Shown here one piece after another: positions 12,131 to 24,262 of a stretch of 64,000 nt of DNA (positions are counted from its first letter, which is position 1; each line of letters begins with the position of its first letter). Both the position numbers and the translations under genes were made by a program. Source of the DNA: Episyrphus balteatus (taxonomy: Eukaryota > Arthropoda > Insecta > Diptera > Syrphidae); NCBI RefSeq assembly GCF_945859705.1, contig NC_079137.1, positions 28,019,322-28,083,321 on the forward strand. The letters run 5' to 3'. The notes beneath the pieces are model-generated. The model saw nothing but the letters and a program-made list of their open reading frames with translations, ran no database searches and was not told the origin of the DNA.

Positions 12131-13895
12131 TATAACTATTATTTCTGTAAGTTTTAGAACAATGTTTAACAGAAAATTAAATCTTTTAAAAAAATGTACT
12201 CACGAGGTTCAAGCAGAAACGGGACGATATATGTACAAATTTGTTTAGAAATTCTTAAAACTTCCTATTTTTTTCAAATCTATTTGTGGGTAAAAGATAA
12301 ATAGCTAAATACAAGAAAAAATGAGCAGTGTTTAAAAATTAATATCTGACAATCAAAAAAGATATTTAAATTTTTCGAACGTAATTACAAAGAATAAAAT
12401 TTTTTCTAGAAATACAGTCCTTGCAGTATTTTTAATAGAGGCGAAATGGAAATTTTATTTTTAGGACACAAATTAAGGGGACTTGCCATATCACCAAAAT
12501 GGAAAATGTTGCCTTTTTAAAAAATAGATCTAACAATTTGTTTTAACAAAATACAGTGGTGGTCCAGTATAACGAATGATATAATGTCCAGAGTCAATTC
12601 ATTATATCGAAAATTCGTTATATTGAACACACTTTTTTATACAAATCTTTAGGTACCTAAATAGAAACTGGTACCTACCTTCCCTAAAACCATTTTTTTG
12701 ATTTTTAACTTTCTCGTAAATCACTTAACCGATTCCAAAGAAAATTTTTGTGATGAAACTTTTTTTTTAAATTATTCAAATTTTTTTCTTCGAAAATCAA
12801 TTTTTTCAAAACGGGTCAGCAAATTTACTTGAAATTTTGTTTGAATATGTGGAAAAATAATGTCTTCGAACGTACCATTTTTTCCAAAAAAAAAAATAGA
12901 AAATTCCTATGTACAATATATATTATACATAGGTACATAAAATTATATACAAACTGTATAACAAAAAAAAAAAATTGAAAAATTGAAATCAAATGGCATA
13001 TCTAAAAAAAAAATATAATATTGAACACTACTTTTTTCAAGGCATCGAATTTCAATATACATAAAATTAAATTATTGATTCCTTTTTTAACAATGAAAGA
13101 AACGGAAAAACTTTGTTTTCTAAGAAAACAAAAATTGAGAAATAGAAAACCTATTTTTTTTCTCTGTTCTCATTTTAGTTTTCTCTTATTTTCCATAAAA
13201 ACAAAATATATAATAAATTCATTAAACAAGTTTTATGACTTTAAAAATTATAATGATCCTGAGCAAATAAATTCGGGTTGCAAAAAATAAAGATTAGAAA
13301 GAATTCCTTAAAATGTTGTGTAAAAATATAATTCCAAATTTGAGTTCTAAATCTAGATTAACACAATTTTGAAACACAACCAATAAATCTATCACATCAT
13401 CTTATACAATTATTCATCCAAAGTAAAATTTGTCCCTTTTGATATTCGAAACGTTAATCTATTTGAATTTTTTTAAAAACATTCATTTTTTTTTAGGGGC
13501 ATGTTCCGAAAAAATATATTCATATTCAAAAACAAAAATATATTATAAAACTGTTCTTTCCACACAATAACAATCATAAAACATCTGAAAATAAATGCAC
13601 CACTTTAAAGTGTTATTTTTAGAGGAGGAACATCCTTCCACCTTTCAGTGGGTACCTACCCAGCGCCAGCCATATGGTGAAATATAATGAAACTTCAGTC
13701 AATGTCACGTCAGCCTTTCAAATCTCTCTCTGCTCTTCTCTTCCCACTAGAATGGCATTCACTCGTTGCTTCCGGGGAAATATATAGTACAAGCCAAAGC
13801 TGACACACTCGCTGAATATCATCGTCGTGTGACTAATTAACTTGTGTGTCACCCACACCCCACCTATTGCCGCCAATACCATCACTACCGCGCGC
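12131..13895. other. No gene; GC-richer patch before the Transib insertion
   Basis: The stretch is mostly AT-rich with homopolymer runs. From about 13620 to 13895 the composition becomes balanced, with GC-rich words just before the Transib end. A minus-strand frame of 61 codons there has no recognised family. The part at 12550-12640 is annotated separately as a possible pogo/Tigger remnant. Confidence 0.4.
12552..12640. repeat. Possible pogo/Tigger-like element end
   Basis: The sequence CAGTGGTGGTCCAGTATAAC followed by repeated TTCGTTATA/TATAACGAA words resembles the termini of pogo/Tigger-type Tc1/mariner elements, which begin CAGT after a TA and carry TATAACGAA. Only one end was found and no transposase, so this is a tentative remnant. 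Confidence 0.35.
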
Positions 13896-13900
13896 CGCCG

Positions 13901-16104
13901 CACAGTGTGGGATTTCGCGAATTTAGCGGAATTTAATTCGAAAAATGACTTGTCTTGTTTGATGCCAAAACCGGTTTTTCTTAAAGCTAATAGATTGTAG
14001 AAAGTGATAACAAAAGTATTGATAGGTGGGGATCATGTAAACAAAAAAAAAATAGCTTCGAAGTTGCAGTTGGCGATTTTTTTTCTCTTTATTAGGTGAA
14101 AGAGGTTACTTTGCTCTTAATTTTTTCTCGTGCGTTTGGTGTGTGTTTTAATAAAAGTTTTATTTTTTTTATATTTTTTAAATATCAAGGTATAATTATG
14201 TAAGTAATTTTTTATTTCACAGGGTGTTTTACATTTTTGTTTTGGTGATTGAAGTTAAAAAAACGTGTTTTTTTCGATTTTTGTACCTTTGTTAGAGCAA
14301 AACTTTAGTTATTCCGCGTTATTCAGCTTAGAGACAGTATTCAATGCAAAGCTTGATTTATTATCTATCAAGAATCACTAAAATTTGGCACCCCAATTTT
14401 GTTATGATATTTTTTTTTTTTTTTTTTCTAAATGACTATCAAAAAAAATGATGGCATACCGTCAAAATCGAATAACTTTTTGGGATTTTGTTAGAAGAAG
14501 AATGTTATAGAATTAGAAACTTTTTTATTTCACAGGGTGTTCAAAAAATTTGTGAATTTGATTTTAAAATAGTTTTAATAAAAATACAGGGTGTTCAAAT
14601 TCAAAGTTAACAGTAAGAAAAAAAAATAGAATTAAATTATTTAAAAAAATTAAAACGGAAACTATCAATTAATAAAAAAACAAAATCCAGCTCCTTCTTC
14701 AGCAAGATATTGTCACCCCATCAAGCTTCTATTTGCTAAGGAAACAACAGACTTGATCAAAAGAGAAGTTGATCAAGTTGTTGAGCAAATCAACGCATTG
14801 CCAGCTGTAGAAATTCATGAAGGAGAAATCGATGTTGCCGTGAAGTCAATATTCTTGCTTTCTATGGTCGATGGTAAGGTTTGTACTGCTTTATCACCCG
14901 TTACGTCTTCTTCCCAAAGTTATTATATTTGCGGTGCAAAGCCATCGGAAATGAATAACAGGAGAAGTATTTCAACCAAGATTGAGAATCCGTTGGCCAT
15001 GTCCTTTGGTTTGTCTCCACTTCATTCTTGGATTAGGTTTATGGAATGTATCCTTCAAATTGCCTATAGACTTGAAGTAAAGGTTTGGCAAGTAAAGGAT
15101 CAACAACATAAGGAGAATTTTAAGGCCAGGAAAAAAAAACATTCAAGATCAATATAAAAGAGAAACTGGCCTACTCATTGACATGCCAACACAACAATCT
15201 GGTAAAACTAATGACGGCAATAAGGCAAGATGGTTCTTCAGAGATGAACAAAGAACTGCTCAAATAACTGGTGTTGATATAGATCTGATAAAAGGGTTCC
15301 ATATTACTTTAGAAGCTGTGTCCTCAGGGTTTCCTATTAATTTAGATGCCTTTGATAGACATGTTACAAGAACCAGAGACCTTTACATTGAAAAATACGG
15401 ATGGTACTATATGCCAGTGAGTGTCCATAAAGTTAAAGTTTACAATAAAAACAAAACATATAGTAAAAACAATTAAATAAATTCAAATTGGCTTTTTATT
15501 TTACAAGAATAACACGATTGGTAAATACAAATTGTCTATTCCAGTTAAACTGATTTTTTTTCGACAGGGAGTTTACGGTTCTTTTCATTTTTGGTATCCT
15601 TGATGATGTATGGCAGAAAAATTTCGTGATAGAACACTTACCAATTAAAAAAAAAACATTGATTTTCCATAAATAAAGCTACATAATTTAAAACATCCTT
15701 TGAAATAGTATCTTGTACGTTTTAGTAGCCTTTTAGAGAATAGTTTCTTTAGTTCATAAACAACGTCATTGACATATCGGTTTGCAAAAAACCTAGTCAA
15801 TTCTGAAAATAATTAACTTTTTTCTTTATTTTATTCATATTTGTCATAAAATTAAACAATAAATCATTCCTCAAAAGATTTTTTTGTAAATTATGATTTT
15901 CAAAAAAAAGTACTTTTTGGTGAAAATAACCTGTCACTTCAAAGCTCATTTTACAAAAACTAAAATAAAATATCACCAAAATGTGAGTTACATTTGATTG
16001 TATACACATATTCAATGAACTTATCACAAAAAAAACTACAACAAAATTTAAAATGCAAGCGTTATTAATTTTATTCCGCTAAATTCGCCAATTCCCACAC
16101 TGTG
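13901..16104 (+). mobile_element. Transib-type DNA transposon, decayed (2204 bp)
   Basis: Both ends begin with the heptamer CACAGTG followed by TGGGA; about 38 bp of terminal inverted repeat are conserved (shared inner block GCGAATTTAGCGGAAT). The 5 bp just outside each end are identical, CGCCG at 13896-13900 and at 16105-16109. A 5-bp GC-rich duplication is characteristic of Transib insertions. Inside lies a transposase remnant at about 14685-15476 similar to the C-terminal half of Transib/RAG1 proteins. In Transib and RAG1 recombinases the CACAGTG-like heptamer is where the transposase cuts. The rest of the interior is AT-rich non-coding, including three ACAGGGTGTT words near 14220, 14535 and 14586. 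Confidence 0.88.
14685..15476 (+). pseudogene. Transib transposase C-terminal remnant (RAG1 core-like)
   Basis: Similarity begins near 14685 at a stretch reading NPAPSSARYCHPIKL and continues through MVDGKVCTALS, the zinc-site-like YYICGAKPSEMNN, GLSPLHSWIRFMECILQIAYR, TNDGNKARWFF and YGWYYMPVSVHKVKV. The order and motifs match what I recall of insect Transib transposases, and they correspond to the RAG1 core (CxxC pair, LH..I block, NG/DGN.AR block, first histidine of the HxxxxH pair). A frameshift lies in the A run at about 15128-15138, joining frame 2 to frame 3. The N-terminal part with the first two catalytic aspartates is absent, and similarity stops just after VHK, before the catalytic glutamate region. 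No function is expected. Confidence 0.8.
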
Positions 16105-16109
16105 CGCCG

Positions 16110-17940
16110 CCCGTAGGTCCCCATGGTGGGCTATACATTGAATGCTTCACCCTGTTCCACAATAATGATTCACAGACGCTTTCATCGCTGCCATGCCCCT
16201 CTGCACAAACCGCCACATCATCGTCGTCGGCACAACGACTAAAAATACCCAGCGCCATTCTAATTATCAAGAAGACTTTATGTCGAGGAAAAGATTTGCT
16301 TGCCCTACTGTCACAACATTTCAGCTTTCAGAAAATTCTCGAGAAGATGAACCAAAACCGTGCGTCGGCGTCGTTATTGTCATTGTAGTCATTAAAAATA
16401 CGAGCACCATTGTGGAAATCTTTCAAATCATCAACTAATTAGCGTCTGACAATTCCATTCACCGCATAAATCTGTGCAATTTCGAGTAGATCCTTATTGA
16501 AAGCGACACAAACTACCCGAACGGCGAACTGTTCTTAGTTGTTTCGCGTACATCGAAGTGCTTCAGAGCTATCATTTGAATCGCTAAGAGCTGCCTTCAT
16601 CCTCATGAAATACGATGTGTATTATTTCCTAAAAATAGTACACCACGTTTTCGAATTGTTTGATATGTGAATAATGCCACAGTAGGTGTTCCTGTTCTGA
16701 TACTCGCTGAACTGCTATTATAGAATCCCCACTTTGATAAATGAGTCCCAAATTAATTTCACCGCCTCTGGAATCTGGATCCTGGATGCATGGAGAAATG
16801 GAACTCGGGGATGCGGGGTCTATAGGTACCAATCGCAACTCAATGACATGAAAAATGGCAGAGAATGGGATGGCAAAATGAGTCACGTGTTGTGTATCAG
16901 AAGCACCCGGTAACATTTTCATGTTTGTGAGTATTTTCGATTTCGAATATATGTACTCGTATATGCTGGTGAGTGATTGAATCTCTGGATGTCTCATGGG
17001 GATCGCTTTTATATATGACTAAATATTTTAATAAACTTTTAATAAGTTGTCTGAGAAAATAATATTTGTGTATAAGCGTATTAGATAGTATTTTAATCAT
17101 AACCTACTTTACATAATAAAATTGAATTAAAATTTATGTAGGTACTATCGTTTTAACAAATTTAATATAACAAAAAGATATCAATTTTTAAATAATTTAA
17201 AACAGAAATATATTTAAAGGTACGTTTTCAATTTTAACGTGATGTGAAAACACAAGAAAAATGTTGGTGCTTGAATTGCAATAACTGCTGTTTTAAGTAA
17301 CATAACTATTCCGATAGACTAAGGCGTACTTGCAGTACTTAATTTGCTTTTTATTTACTTGTTAAAAATTAGGTTTTTTGTTTTTGGGGTCGAAATACTG
17401 CAAGAGGAAATATTGTTTTTAAAATACTGTAGGTAATGCAAGATACTGTAACTCTAAATTGAAAATGTTCTTAATAAAACTTAGCATTTTAACAATTGTT
17501 ATTGCAAGTATTTTTGTATCTCATTATTTCAAGATATAGATTTTGATACAATAAGGTTTAAGGTATACAGTATTTTGCTCATTTTGCTCATTCAGTTTCA
17601 ATTCTGAATTTACATAAATTATTTTTAAATACTGAATTTCAGGTATTCAGCATTACATACACAATAATGATCTTGATCATACAGTATCGCAAAGCTATTT
17701 TCTGAATTTTGGTCATATCGAATTTTGAAATATGTACATTAAAACAACCCGCTTCCTTCTTTGTTAACTTACACCATTTAAACTAAAACGAATAGTTTGC
17801 TACATACATTAAAAGACTGCAGCTAAATTTAAATTTTTTCGCTTAAACCAATTTTTGAATTTTCTCTTAAATTAGGAAAGAATTTCCTAGCATTTAGAAA
17901 CAAAGCATTTATATAGCAGAACACTTCTCTTCAAAACTAA
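16110..17940. other. No recognised gene; balanced-composition DNA at 16.1-17.0 kb
   Basis: From 16110 to about 17000 the base composition is less AT-rich than average, with open frames on both strands (minus-strand frame of 122 codons at 16629-16997). None shows a domain, a start context or splice sites that I can support. 17.0-17.94 kb is AT-rich with repeated ATACTG words. The first part may be single-copy host DNA. Confidence 0.4.
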
Positions 17941-17944
17941 AATA

Positions 17945-18232
17945 ATTTACTTTTAGGGCCAATTTTTCAATAGGTACGTTAAACAGTGAGTTATTACTTA
18001 TTCCCCAGATAGAGAAAAAAAAACAGTTCTTCAACAGTCAGATAGGTATAGCTTATTCAAAAAAAATAAAACTATCTGCTTCTTTCAGAGACGAATAAAA
18101 ATTATTCTAAGGAATAATCTCAACAAAAGTAATGTATCAATTGTCAAAACTGTTTTGAAGAAAATATTGATAAAAAATAAAGCGAAGCACAAGAAAACGA
18201 AAACAATTTATGAATAAAAATGACGTTTAATT
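17945..18232. repeat. Dispersed repeat family J, copy 2 (carries the empty site)
   Basis: This is the inverted counterpart of 9440-9686 plus 10162-10176, without the 475-bp insertion. The uninterrupted junction reads GGGCCAATTTTTCAATAG here. The copy abuts one arm of foldback C at its right side. Non-coding. Confidence 0.65.
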
Positions 18233-18710
18233 TCACTGTGTAACGTAACACTCAAAATATACGCGACCGGAGACCTATCACGTTTTGTAGAGCTAGTCGC
18301 AATGAATACGAAACGGTATTTAAAAAGTCCCTAACACCCAAAAATCTGGAGTTAGGGGCAAAAAACAATTCTAGCTTCGTCAAATTTTTCCCATTTTTGA
18401 TTCTTATAGTTTCTGATAGAAAATAATTTCAACAATGTATAAAACATGTGATTCGCTTAAACCACCTAGAATTTATAAGCTGTCAAAGTTGAAAAATTAC
18501 ATTTTTTCGTCATTTGCCCAACTTCGACATCAATTTAAAGCATATGTTTTCACAACAACATACTGTTTTAAAAATATATTCTTAAATAAAAAGAGGTAGC
18601 TATTTTTTATGAAAATCAGTTCAAAATTGGCTTAGAAAAAAAATTTTACGATTTCAACCCAGATACAGAAACTCGAACGTTTAGGCACCGAAAAAAAAAT
18701 GTTTATTTAT
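18233..18710. mobile_element. Foldback family C, single arm
   Basis: About 475 bp match the outer part of the left arm of the full-length foldback at 50972-53004: terminal GTAACACTC, then ACGCGACCGGAGACCTATCA, CGAAACGGTATTT, CTGGAGTTAGGGGCAAAAAAC and so on to the CCCAGATACAGAAACTCGAAC block. The inner half and the second arm are absent. A 24-bp stretch present in the other copy is missing here. Divergence suggests an older copy. Confidence 0.75.
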
Positions 18711-18883
18711 GTACCAAGTTCTAAAGCTTGGCTTTAAATTTGTATAAATAAAATGTTTATTGTTTACTTGGCAATTTTTCATATACAATAGATATAAAAA
18801 TCGGTAATTTAAAGAAAAATTGTCAAGAGAACAGTCAAAATTTTATTGAAACAAATTTAAAGCCAAGCTTTAGAACTTGGTAC
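18711..18883. mobile_element. 173-bp hairpin element with perfect 33-bp inverted repeats
   Basis: 18711-18743 (GTACCAAGTTCTAAAGCTTG...) is the exact reverse complement of 18851-18883. The interior is AT-rich and non-coding. It sits exactly where the foldback C arm ends, so it is either an insertion or the breakpoint of that arm. A clear target duplication was not found. Confidence 0.7.
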
Positions 18884-20335
18884 ACTTTTTCATTTCAGTA
18901 CTTTTTGTGCCAGCATATTTTCACCATAGGAGAACTTCGCTCTTTTTTAACAGTAGGTAATGTTTTTGTTGCGATTACTTATTTCAAAATAGGTATATAT
19001 TGGTCATCTAACCTTACTTGCAGCAGGTGTTCAATTGACTATTCCTAATCCCCCAAATTGACATACACATTAGACTAGATACCGGAAACGCTTCGTTCTC
19101 AGTCAATTCTTTAAACATCCCTCCTTTCTTTGGATACCGCATAGCAACATCAGTGTATATTCTGGAAACAATCAAAAACGGATAACCTTGCCATAGGAAA
19201 ATAAATCTGTCATTTCTCACGCACCCACACAACTTGCTTCATTATTTATCATTCAAATGTATATGTTTGAAAGTAGGATCACTTATGTTATGAACATGAA
19301 CACCACACCTTTCCCTTAAGGTTGTAAATTACTCGCAGTTGAATAGCCGACTTCCGACATCATTGTTTCCTTCTTTCTTTTTTTTAATAAAATCTCAATT
19401 TCTCACCATCCTTTCCATATACTATACTCGTACATCGTATAAATAAAATTGTTTCAGATTTCGTTAGAAAGTAATGTTTTTTTTTTTTTTTCAGAAAACA
19501 TGATACCCCACCCAAAAAGTGGGATGACTGGGACTAGGACTGGGCTCTATTTTTTATTTTGTCATAAGAAAATATAAAAGAAGACCATCAGTCTATATCT
19601 GTACAAACAAGGAAATGAAAGAAAATATTTTTGAGACCGGGTAAGTTATGTCTTCATTTTAGATTTTTCCATTTCCCTTCACCATCAATTTAAGGGTGCA
19701 ACAGAAACAGAGTTTTCCTAATGGTGGGGAAAGTGGGCTGATGTTTGAAGAAGACAAATCTGCAAAATAAGGTTACAGTCGAGAAAAAACATTGATTATG
19801 AGAAATATGAGCTCAAGCCAATTTGTTAAATTATGACAACAAATGGTGGCTGAATCCTGTTATTTGTGTCGAAGCAGGATGAAAGAATATTTGATTTTGT
19901 GTGTGCTGTGCGGGTGGAGTCGGATTGTGTAATGAGATGAGGGAAATTTATTGTTTATTATAGTTGGGCTTTTTGCACCTCTCTTACCTGTTCTTTGCCT
20001 TCTGCCCCTTAAAGGTGTCAATTTGTCTATAGAAGGTATGTTTGTGACGCGGCATTGAATGGAAATAAAAACGTTCATTCGGGTGAGATAGTTCTTAGGT
20101 TTATTTTGGCATTTTTTTGCGCATAACAAAAATTCAATAAGCTATTTTTATAAAAAAAAAACAATGAATGATTGCCCTACTTGTTTTCACTTAACCATGG
20201 AAATACATTCTTTTGGATTATTCTGTGTATTGGAAGAAATATTGAAACAAAACAAACAAATGCTCAGCTTTAACTCCAATAATGTAATGAAGTCAATAGG
20301 ACACTCTCACTTAGTTTTTCACCATGTTTTTTTTT
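18884..20335. other. No recognised gene
   Basis: Mixed AT-rich sequence. Short open frames (72-89 codons) at 19014-19232 and 19860-20129 on the minus strand have no recognised family. No RNA gene or clear repeat boundary is seen. Confidence 0.4.
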
Positions 20336-21130
20336 TTCGATGTGATAACGTCTTATAAATCGATGAACCATGGCAGCCACCACAAAAAAGTGACGCCATT
20401 TTCTCCCGTTCCACTTGAAATTTTTCGTAGTGCTGCAAAAATTTCAATTAAAAATAAACTATTAAAGATACAAATATCTATTATAGCTTATTTGAAAGAT
20501 AGTAACCTAAAGCTTAATGAATGATTTTTAAAAATTCCGTTATTTAATAGGGTAAATAGGGGTAAAACAAAATTGCAAAAAATTGGCTATTTTCTAAACG
20601 CGACAATACCTACAAAGAGTTGAATTTTTTTTAATCAATAGATAAATTCATTGCAAGACAATGGTATTGAAAAAAATTCAAAAAAATTTCAAAACCAAGT
20701 AATGAATGGTTTTCTAAAACTAAAACATGAGAAAGACCTTTGACGAAGTAGTGATTATAGGTAGGCGAATTTTTTTTTTACTTTGATAAACATCATTCGA
20801 AAGATAATAAAAAAAAAGGTAGGGGTCTGATACGTATTTTTTTAAGTCTCTGCGTTTCGAAATATGAATTTTGAAAAACACCTACTTATTTTGGGGTATT
20901 TTTGGGTGAGTTTTTATTTTTTTTAATTTTTCGTAGCGTTCAAAAGATCTGGAACTTATAGAACATGTAGTTTATGACCGTGCGCATACTTGTGCAAAAA
21001 ACTGGTATTTAAAAAAGATTTTTGATCGAATAACGGGAAAAACGAGGTTTTTGTCCAAAGTTTTTTGACCGTTTTTAACCGTTTTTTATTTTTATCTTAT
21101 TTTCTTTAACAGATAAGTAAATGCAATTTA
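20336..21130. repeat. Dispersed repeat family L, copy 1
   Basis: Matches the reverse complement of 55305-55872 at clearly recognisable but diverged level: CTTATAAATCGATGAACCAT, CATTTTCTC, the TAGATAAATT block, GTGATTATAGG and the TTTCTTTAACAGATAA block occur in the same order. This copy carries about 200 bp more near 20810-21000. No coding frame is conserved between the copies; the element type is unknown. Confidence 0.65.
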
Positions 21131-21595
21131 TATTGTAGATAGATAATAGACAGGACTATATCTGTGCAATTTTAATCAATTTTGTAGTCACAATTTTGAG
21201 ATAACGGTAAAATAAAGTTCTATTTTTCAACAGGTTATATCTAGAGCAGATACAAATTTGATTTGACTTTATTGAGCATTCTGATAATATTACCTTTCAT
21301 TTTATATATCAAACATAACTGTACATTCACTACAAGCTACACAATGTTTAATTAAAAAACTTGCGAAATACCTCAAAACACCTGTGGAGATGTGTTGATC
21401 ATGATCATGTGTTTTGTTTGTGACGGGAGGAAATCTTCAAAACACACTTGGCAGTATTCGACACCAAGTAGTGTGGGACTCTTAACCACTAAAACCACCT
21501 CTTTATCAGGACCAATCTTGAGAGATCGACATCAGATTTTTCTTTCTTAACTTTGTAAAATCACTTTAAACTTTTAATACTTTCCCATGTTTTTT
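21131..21595. other. 3' flank and probable 3' UTR of the Jockey LINE
   Basis: Minus-strand sequence directly after the ORF2 stop. It contains a block reading GTGGTTTTAGTGGTTAAGAG TCCCACAC on the minus strand near 21465-21500 that resembles 3' UTR text I associate with Jockey-type LINEs; a weaker similar block is at about 33985-34030. No poly-A tail or target duplication was identified, so the 3' end of the element is not fixed. Confidence 0.35.
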
Positions 21596-24262
21596 TTAGA
21601 CCATAAGCTCATGAGGCTTGGTTCTTCTTAATCTCCGAACATGGTTTCTTGTATTCAAGACGGTCACCATTTCAGAATTGGTATGAATTTGCAGTCTCTG
21701 ATAATGCGATACAGCGTATTTTTTAACAACTTCTGTAACCGTTTCTATTTGTAAGTCACGATGTAGATCGCTATTTCTTATGTACCAAGGTGCATTAACT
21801 ATTCCACGAAGGACTTTGTTTTGGAATTTTCGGATGATTTCGGTATTTGTTTTCTTTGTACAGCCCCATAATTGGATACCATAGGTCCAAACAGGTTTTA
21901 GTACTTGATTATACAGCATTATTTTGTTTTGTGTTGATAAATCAGAGTTGTTACCAAGTAACCAGTACATTTTTCTATATTTCAAGTTTAGTTCTTCTCT
22001 TTTCTTTTTGATGTGCTCTTTCCACTTTAGCTTTGCATCCAAAGTCATTCCAAGGTATTTGGCCGTATTGGCGTAAGGTACAGCTTGATTATTAATAAAT
22101 ATTGGAATATTGTTTATCTTTTTATTTGTAAAGTTTATATGTGAAGATTTTGTTTCATTGTTTGATACGCCATTTTTCGGTCCAATCTCTGACTGTGTCG
22201 ACGGCATTTTGCAGTTTTACTGCTGCCTTAGAGACACATTTGTCGGGTACCAAAATCTGCAAAAGTAGCCATTATGGTGTGATTACCAACTGGGATATCC
22301 CTTGTGTATAGTAAATACAGGGTAGGACCTAGGACACTTCCTTGTGGTACACCGGCTTCTATTTTCTTCAGTTCCTAATATTCTTGATCGTACCTTACTC
22401 TAAACAATCGGTCTGAGATGTACGATTTTAATATTTCATAGTTCTGTCTGGGAAGATCCCTTTGCAGTTTGTACTCAAGTCCCTCATGCCAAACCTTGTC
22501 AAAGGCTTGAGCAACATCTAAGAAAATAGCTGAACATACTTGTTTTTCTTCTAATGCTTTTTCTATTACATCCGTTATTCTATGAACTTGGTCTATCGTG
22601 GAATGTTTATTTCTAAAGCCAAACTGATGATTTGGGATTAACCTTCTTTCTTCTATAATTTTGCTAAGTCTCTTCAGAAGCAGTTTTTCAAAAACTTTTG
22701 CCATAATTGGTATAAGCGATATTGGTCTGTAAGACGTCACTTCTGTAGGTGGCTTACCTTGCTTGGGTATGACAATAACTTCAGCAATTTTCCAATGATG
22801 TGGGACATACCGTTGCTTAAGGCATGCATTTATTATATATTGGAGTTTTATGAAGGCTTTTAAAGGCATTTCTTTCATAACCTGGGCAGTAATTAGATCG
22901 TAACCTGGTGATTTTTTATTTGATAGTTGATGTAAACACATACTTTTTATTTCTTTTAATCTTACAATTGGTATTTCACTTTCATCTATCTTATCAACAA
23001 ACTGTAAGCTATTTTCAGCCGCGTTTGTTGGGTATGGCTTAAAAACATTCGAAAGATGCTCCGCGAAAAGGTAAGCTTTTTCTTTTGGGTTACCGATCCA
23101 TTTCTCATCTTGAGATTTCAAGGGCGAATTTTGTAACTGCGGTCTTTTCAGGCGCTTGGCTGCTTTCCATAGCGAAAAATCGGTTGAAGCATCAGTCGTT
23201 AAATTCTTTAAGAATGTACTGAGTGAATCATTTTTGAATTTATAAATTTGTTTTTTAAGATTGTTGCTTATACGGTTAAACGTTGTTTTATCATCTGGAA
23301 ATCTAGTATTTTGCCATTTTCTTCGAGTTCTTCTTTTCTCTATTATCAACTCTCTTATCTCTAAAGGATATTTAATTTCATTTTGTCTTCTATTAGAAAA
23401 TGTTGGAGTACTTTCTTCAGCGGCCTGTTGCACATCAGCAATTAATTGTTCCACTTCATGGTCAATTTGCTCGATTGTATCCATGGGAGATCTTAAATTT
23501 ATAAAACTTAAAAGCCTTTCTCTAAAATCACTCCAGTTTGTTTTCTTATTTACAAAACTTTGGATTACTTTTTTCTATTACTTCCGATTCACTTAGTGAT
23601 AGAATCACTGGAGTATGATCTGATGACAAGTCATAATTACCTTCGACACTAATGTGATTTCGTTTGATTCCTTTAGCTACGAAAAAGTCAATAAGGTCTG
23701 GTATTTTGTTAGTATCGGAAGGCCAGTAAGTAGGCGACCTGGAGGAATAGAATTCGCAATTGTATTTACGGCCTGCTTGGAAAAGTCTTTTGCCTTTTGT
23801 TGATATAAGTCTTGAACCCCAATGGGTGTGTTTCGCATTGAAGTCTCCACCAACAAGAAAGTTATGCCGAAGAAGATTTAATAGATCTGTATAGTCATCT
23901 TCTGTCGGGGAGCGCCTTGGTGGGCAGTATATAGCTGCTATCTTAAACTCTTTCTTTTTCATACCAATACTAATAGTTGTTACTTGCATATTTTCATTAG
24001 TAAGCTTGGTTTCTTCATAATGTTTTAAGCTTTCTTTTATAAGAATCGCCGATCCACCTCTTGCCTTGTCAGCTGGATGTGGAGCGTGGTAACATGAATA
24101 GTGTTCTATTACATTATCTAGACTTTGCCCATTGGAGAAATGAGTTTCGGACACCAGGCAAATATCTATATGTTCTAGATCTAAAAAGATTTTTAATTCG
24201 GATAAGTGTTTTAAAAGACCGTTTGCATTCCATGTAGCGATTTTAAGTGTTCTGTCCATCAT
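21596..24262 (-). pseudogene. Jockey-clade LINE ORF2: endonuclease and reverse transcriptase, broken
   Basis: ORF2 starts at ATG 24262-24260, overlapping the ORF1 stop as ATGA. The endonuclease (24262-23546) shows KIATWNANGL, DICLVSETHF, AAIYCPPRRSP, GGDFNAKHTHWGS and SSDHTPVIL. The reverse transcriptase follows in a second frame (23552-22375) with the KKSPGYDLIT block, SYRPISLIPIMAKVFEKLL, HQFGFRNKHST and FLDVAQAFDKVWHEGL. An in-frame stop near 22373-22375 precedes AGVPQGSVLGPTLYLLY; the catalytic FADD motif is broken to FAD followed by a frameshift; a further frame change leads into the C-terminal part (22207-21596) with YLGMTLDAKLKWKEHI and KPVWTYGIQLWG. No RNase H or CCHC tail is present, as expected for Jockey. 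It nicks and copies into target DNA when intact; this copy cannot. Confidence 0.9.

Noticed and set aside
16629..16997. 122-codon minus-strand frame as an exon
   Set aside because: No family recognised and no supporting splice sites or neighbours; listed only as balanced-composition DNA.
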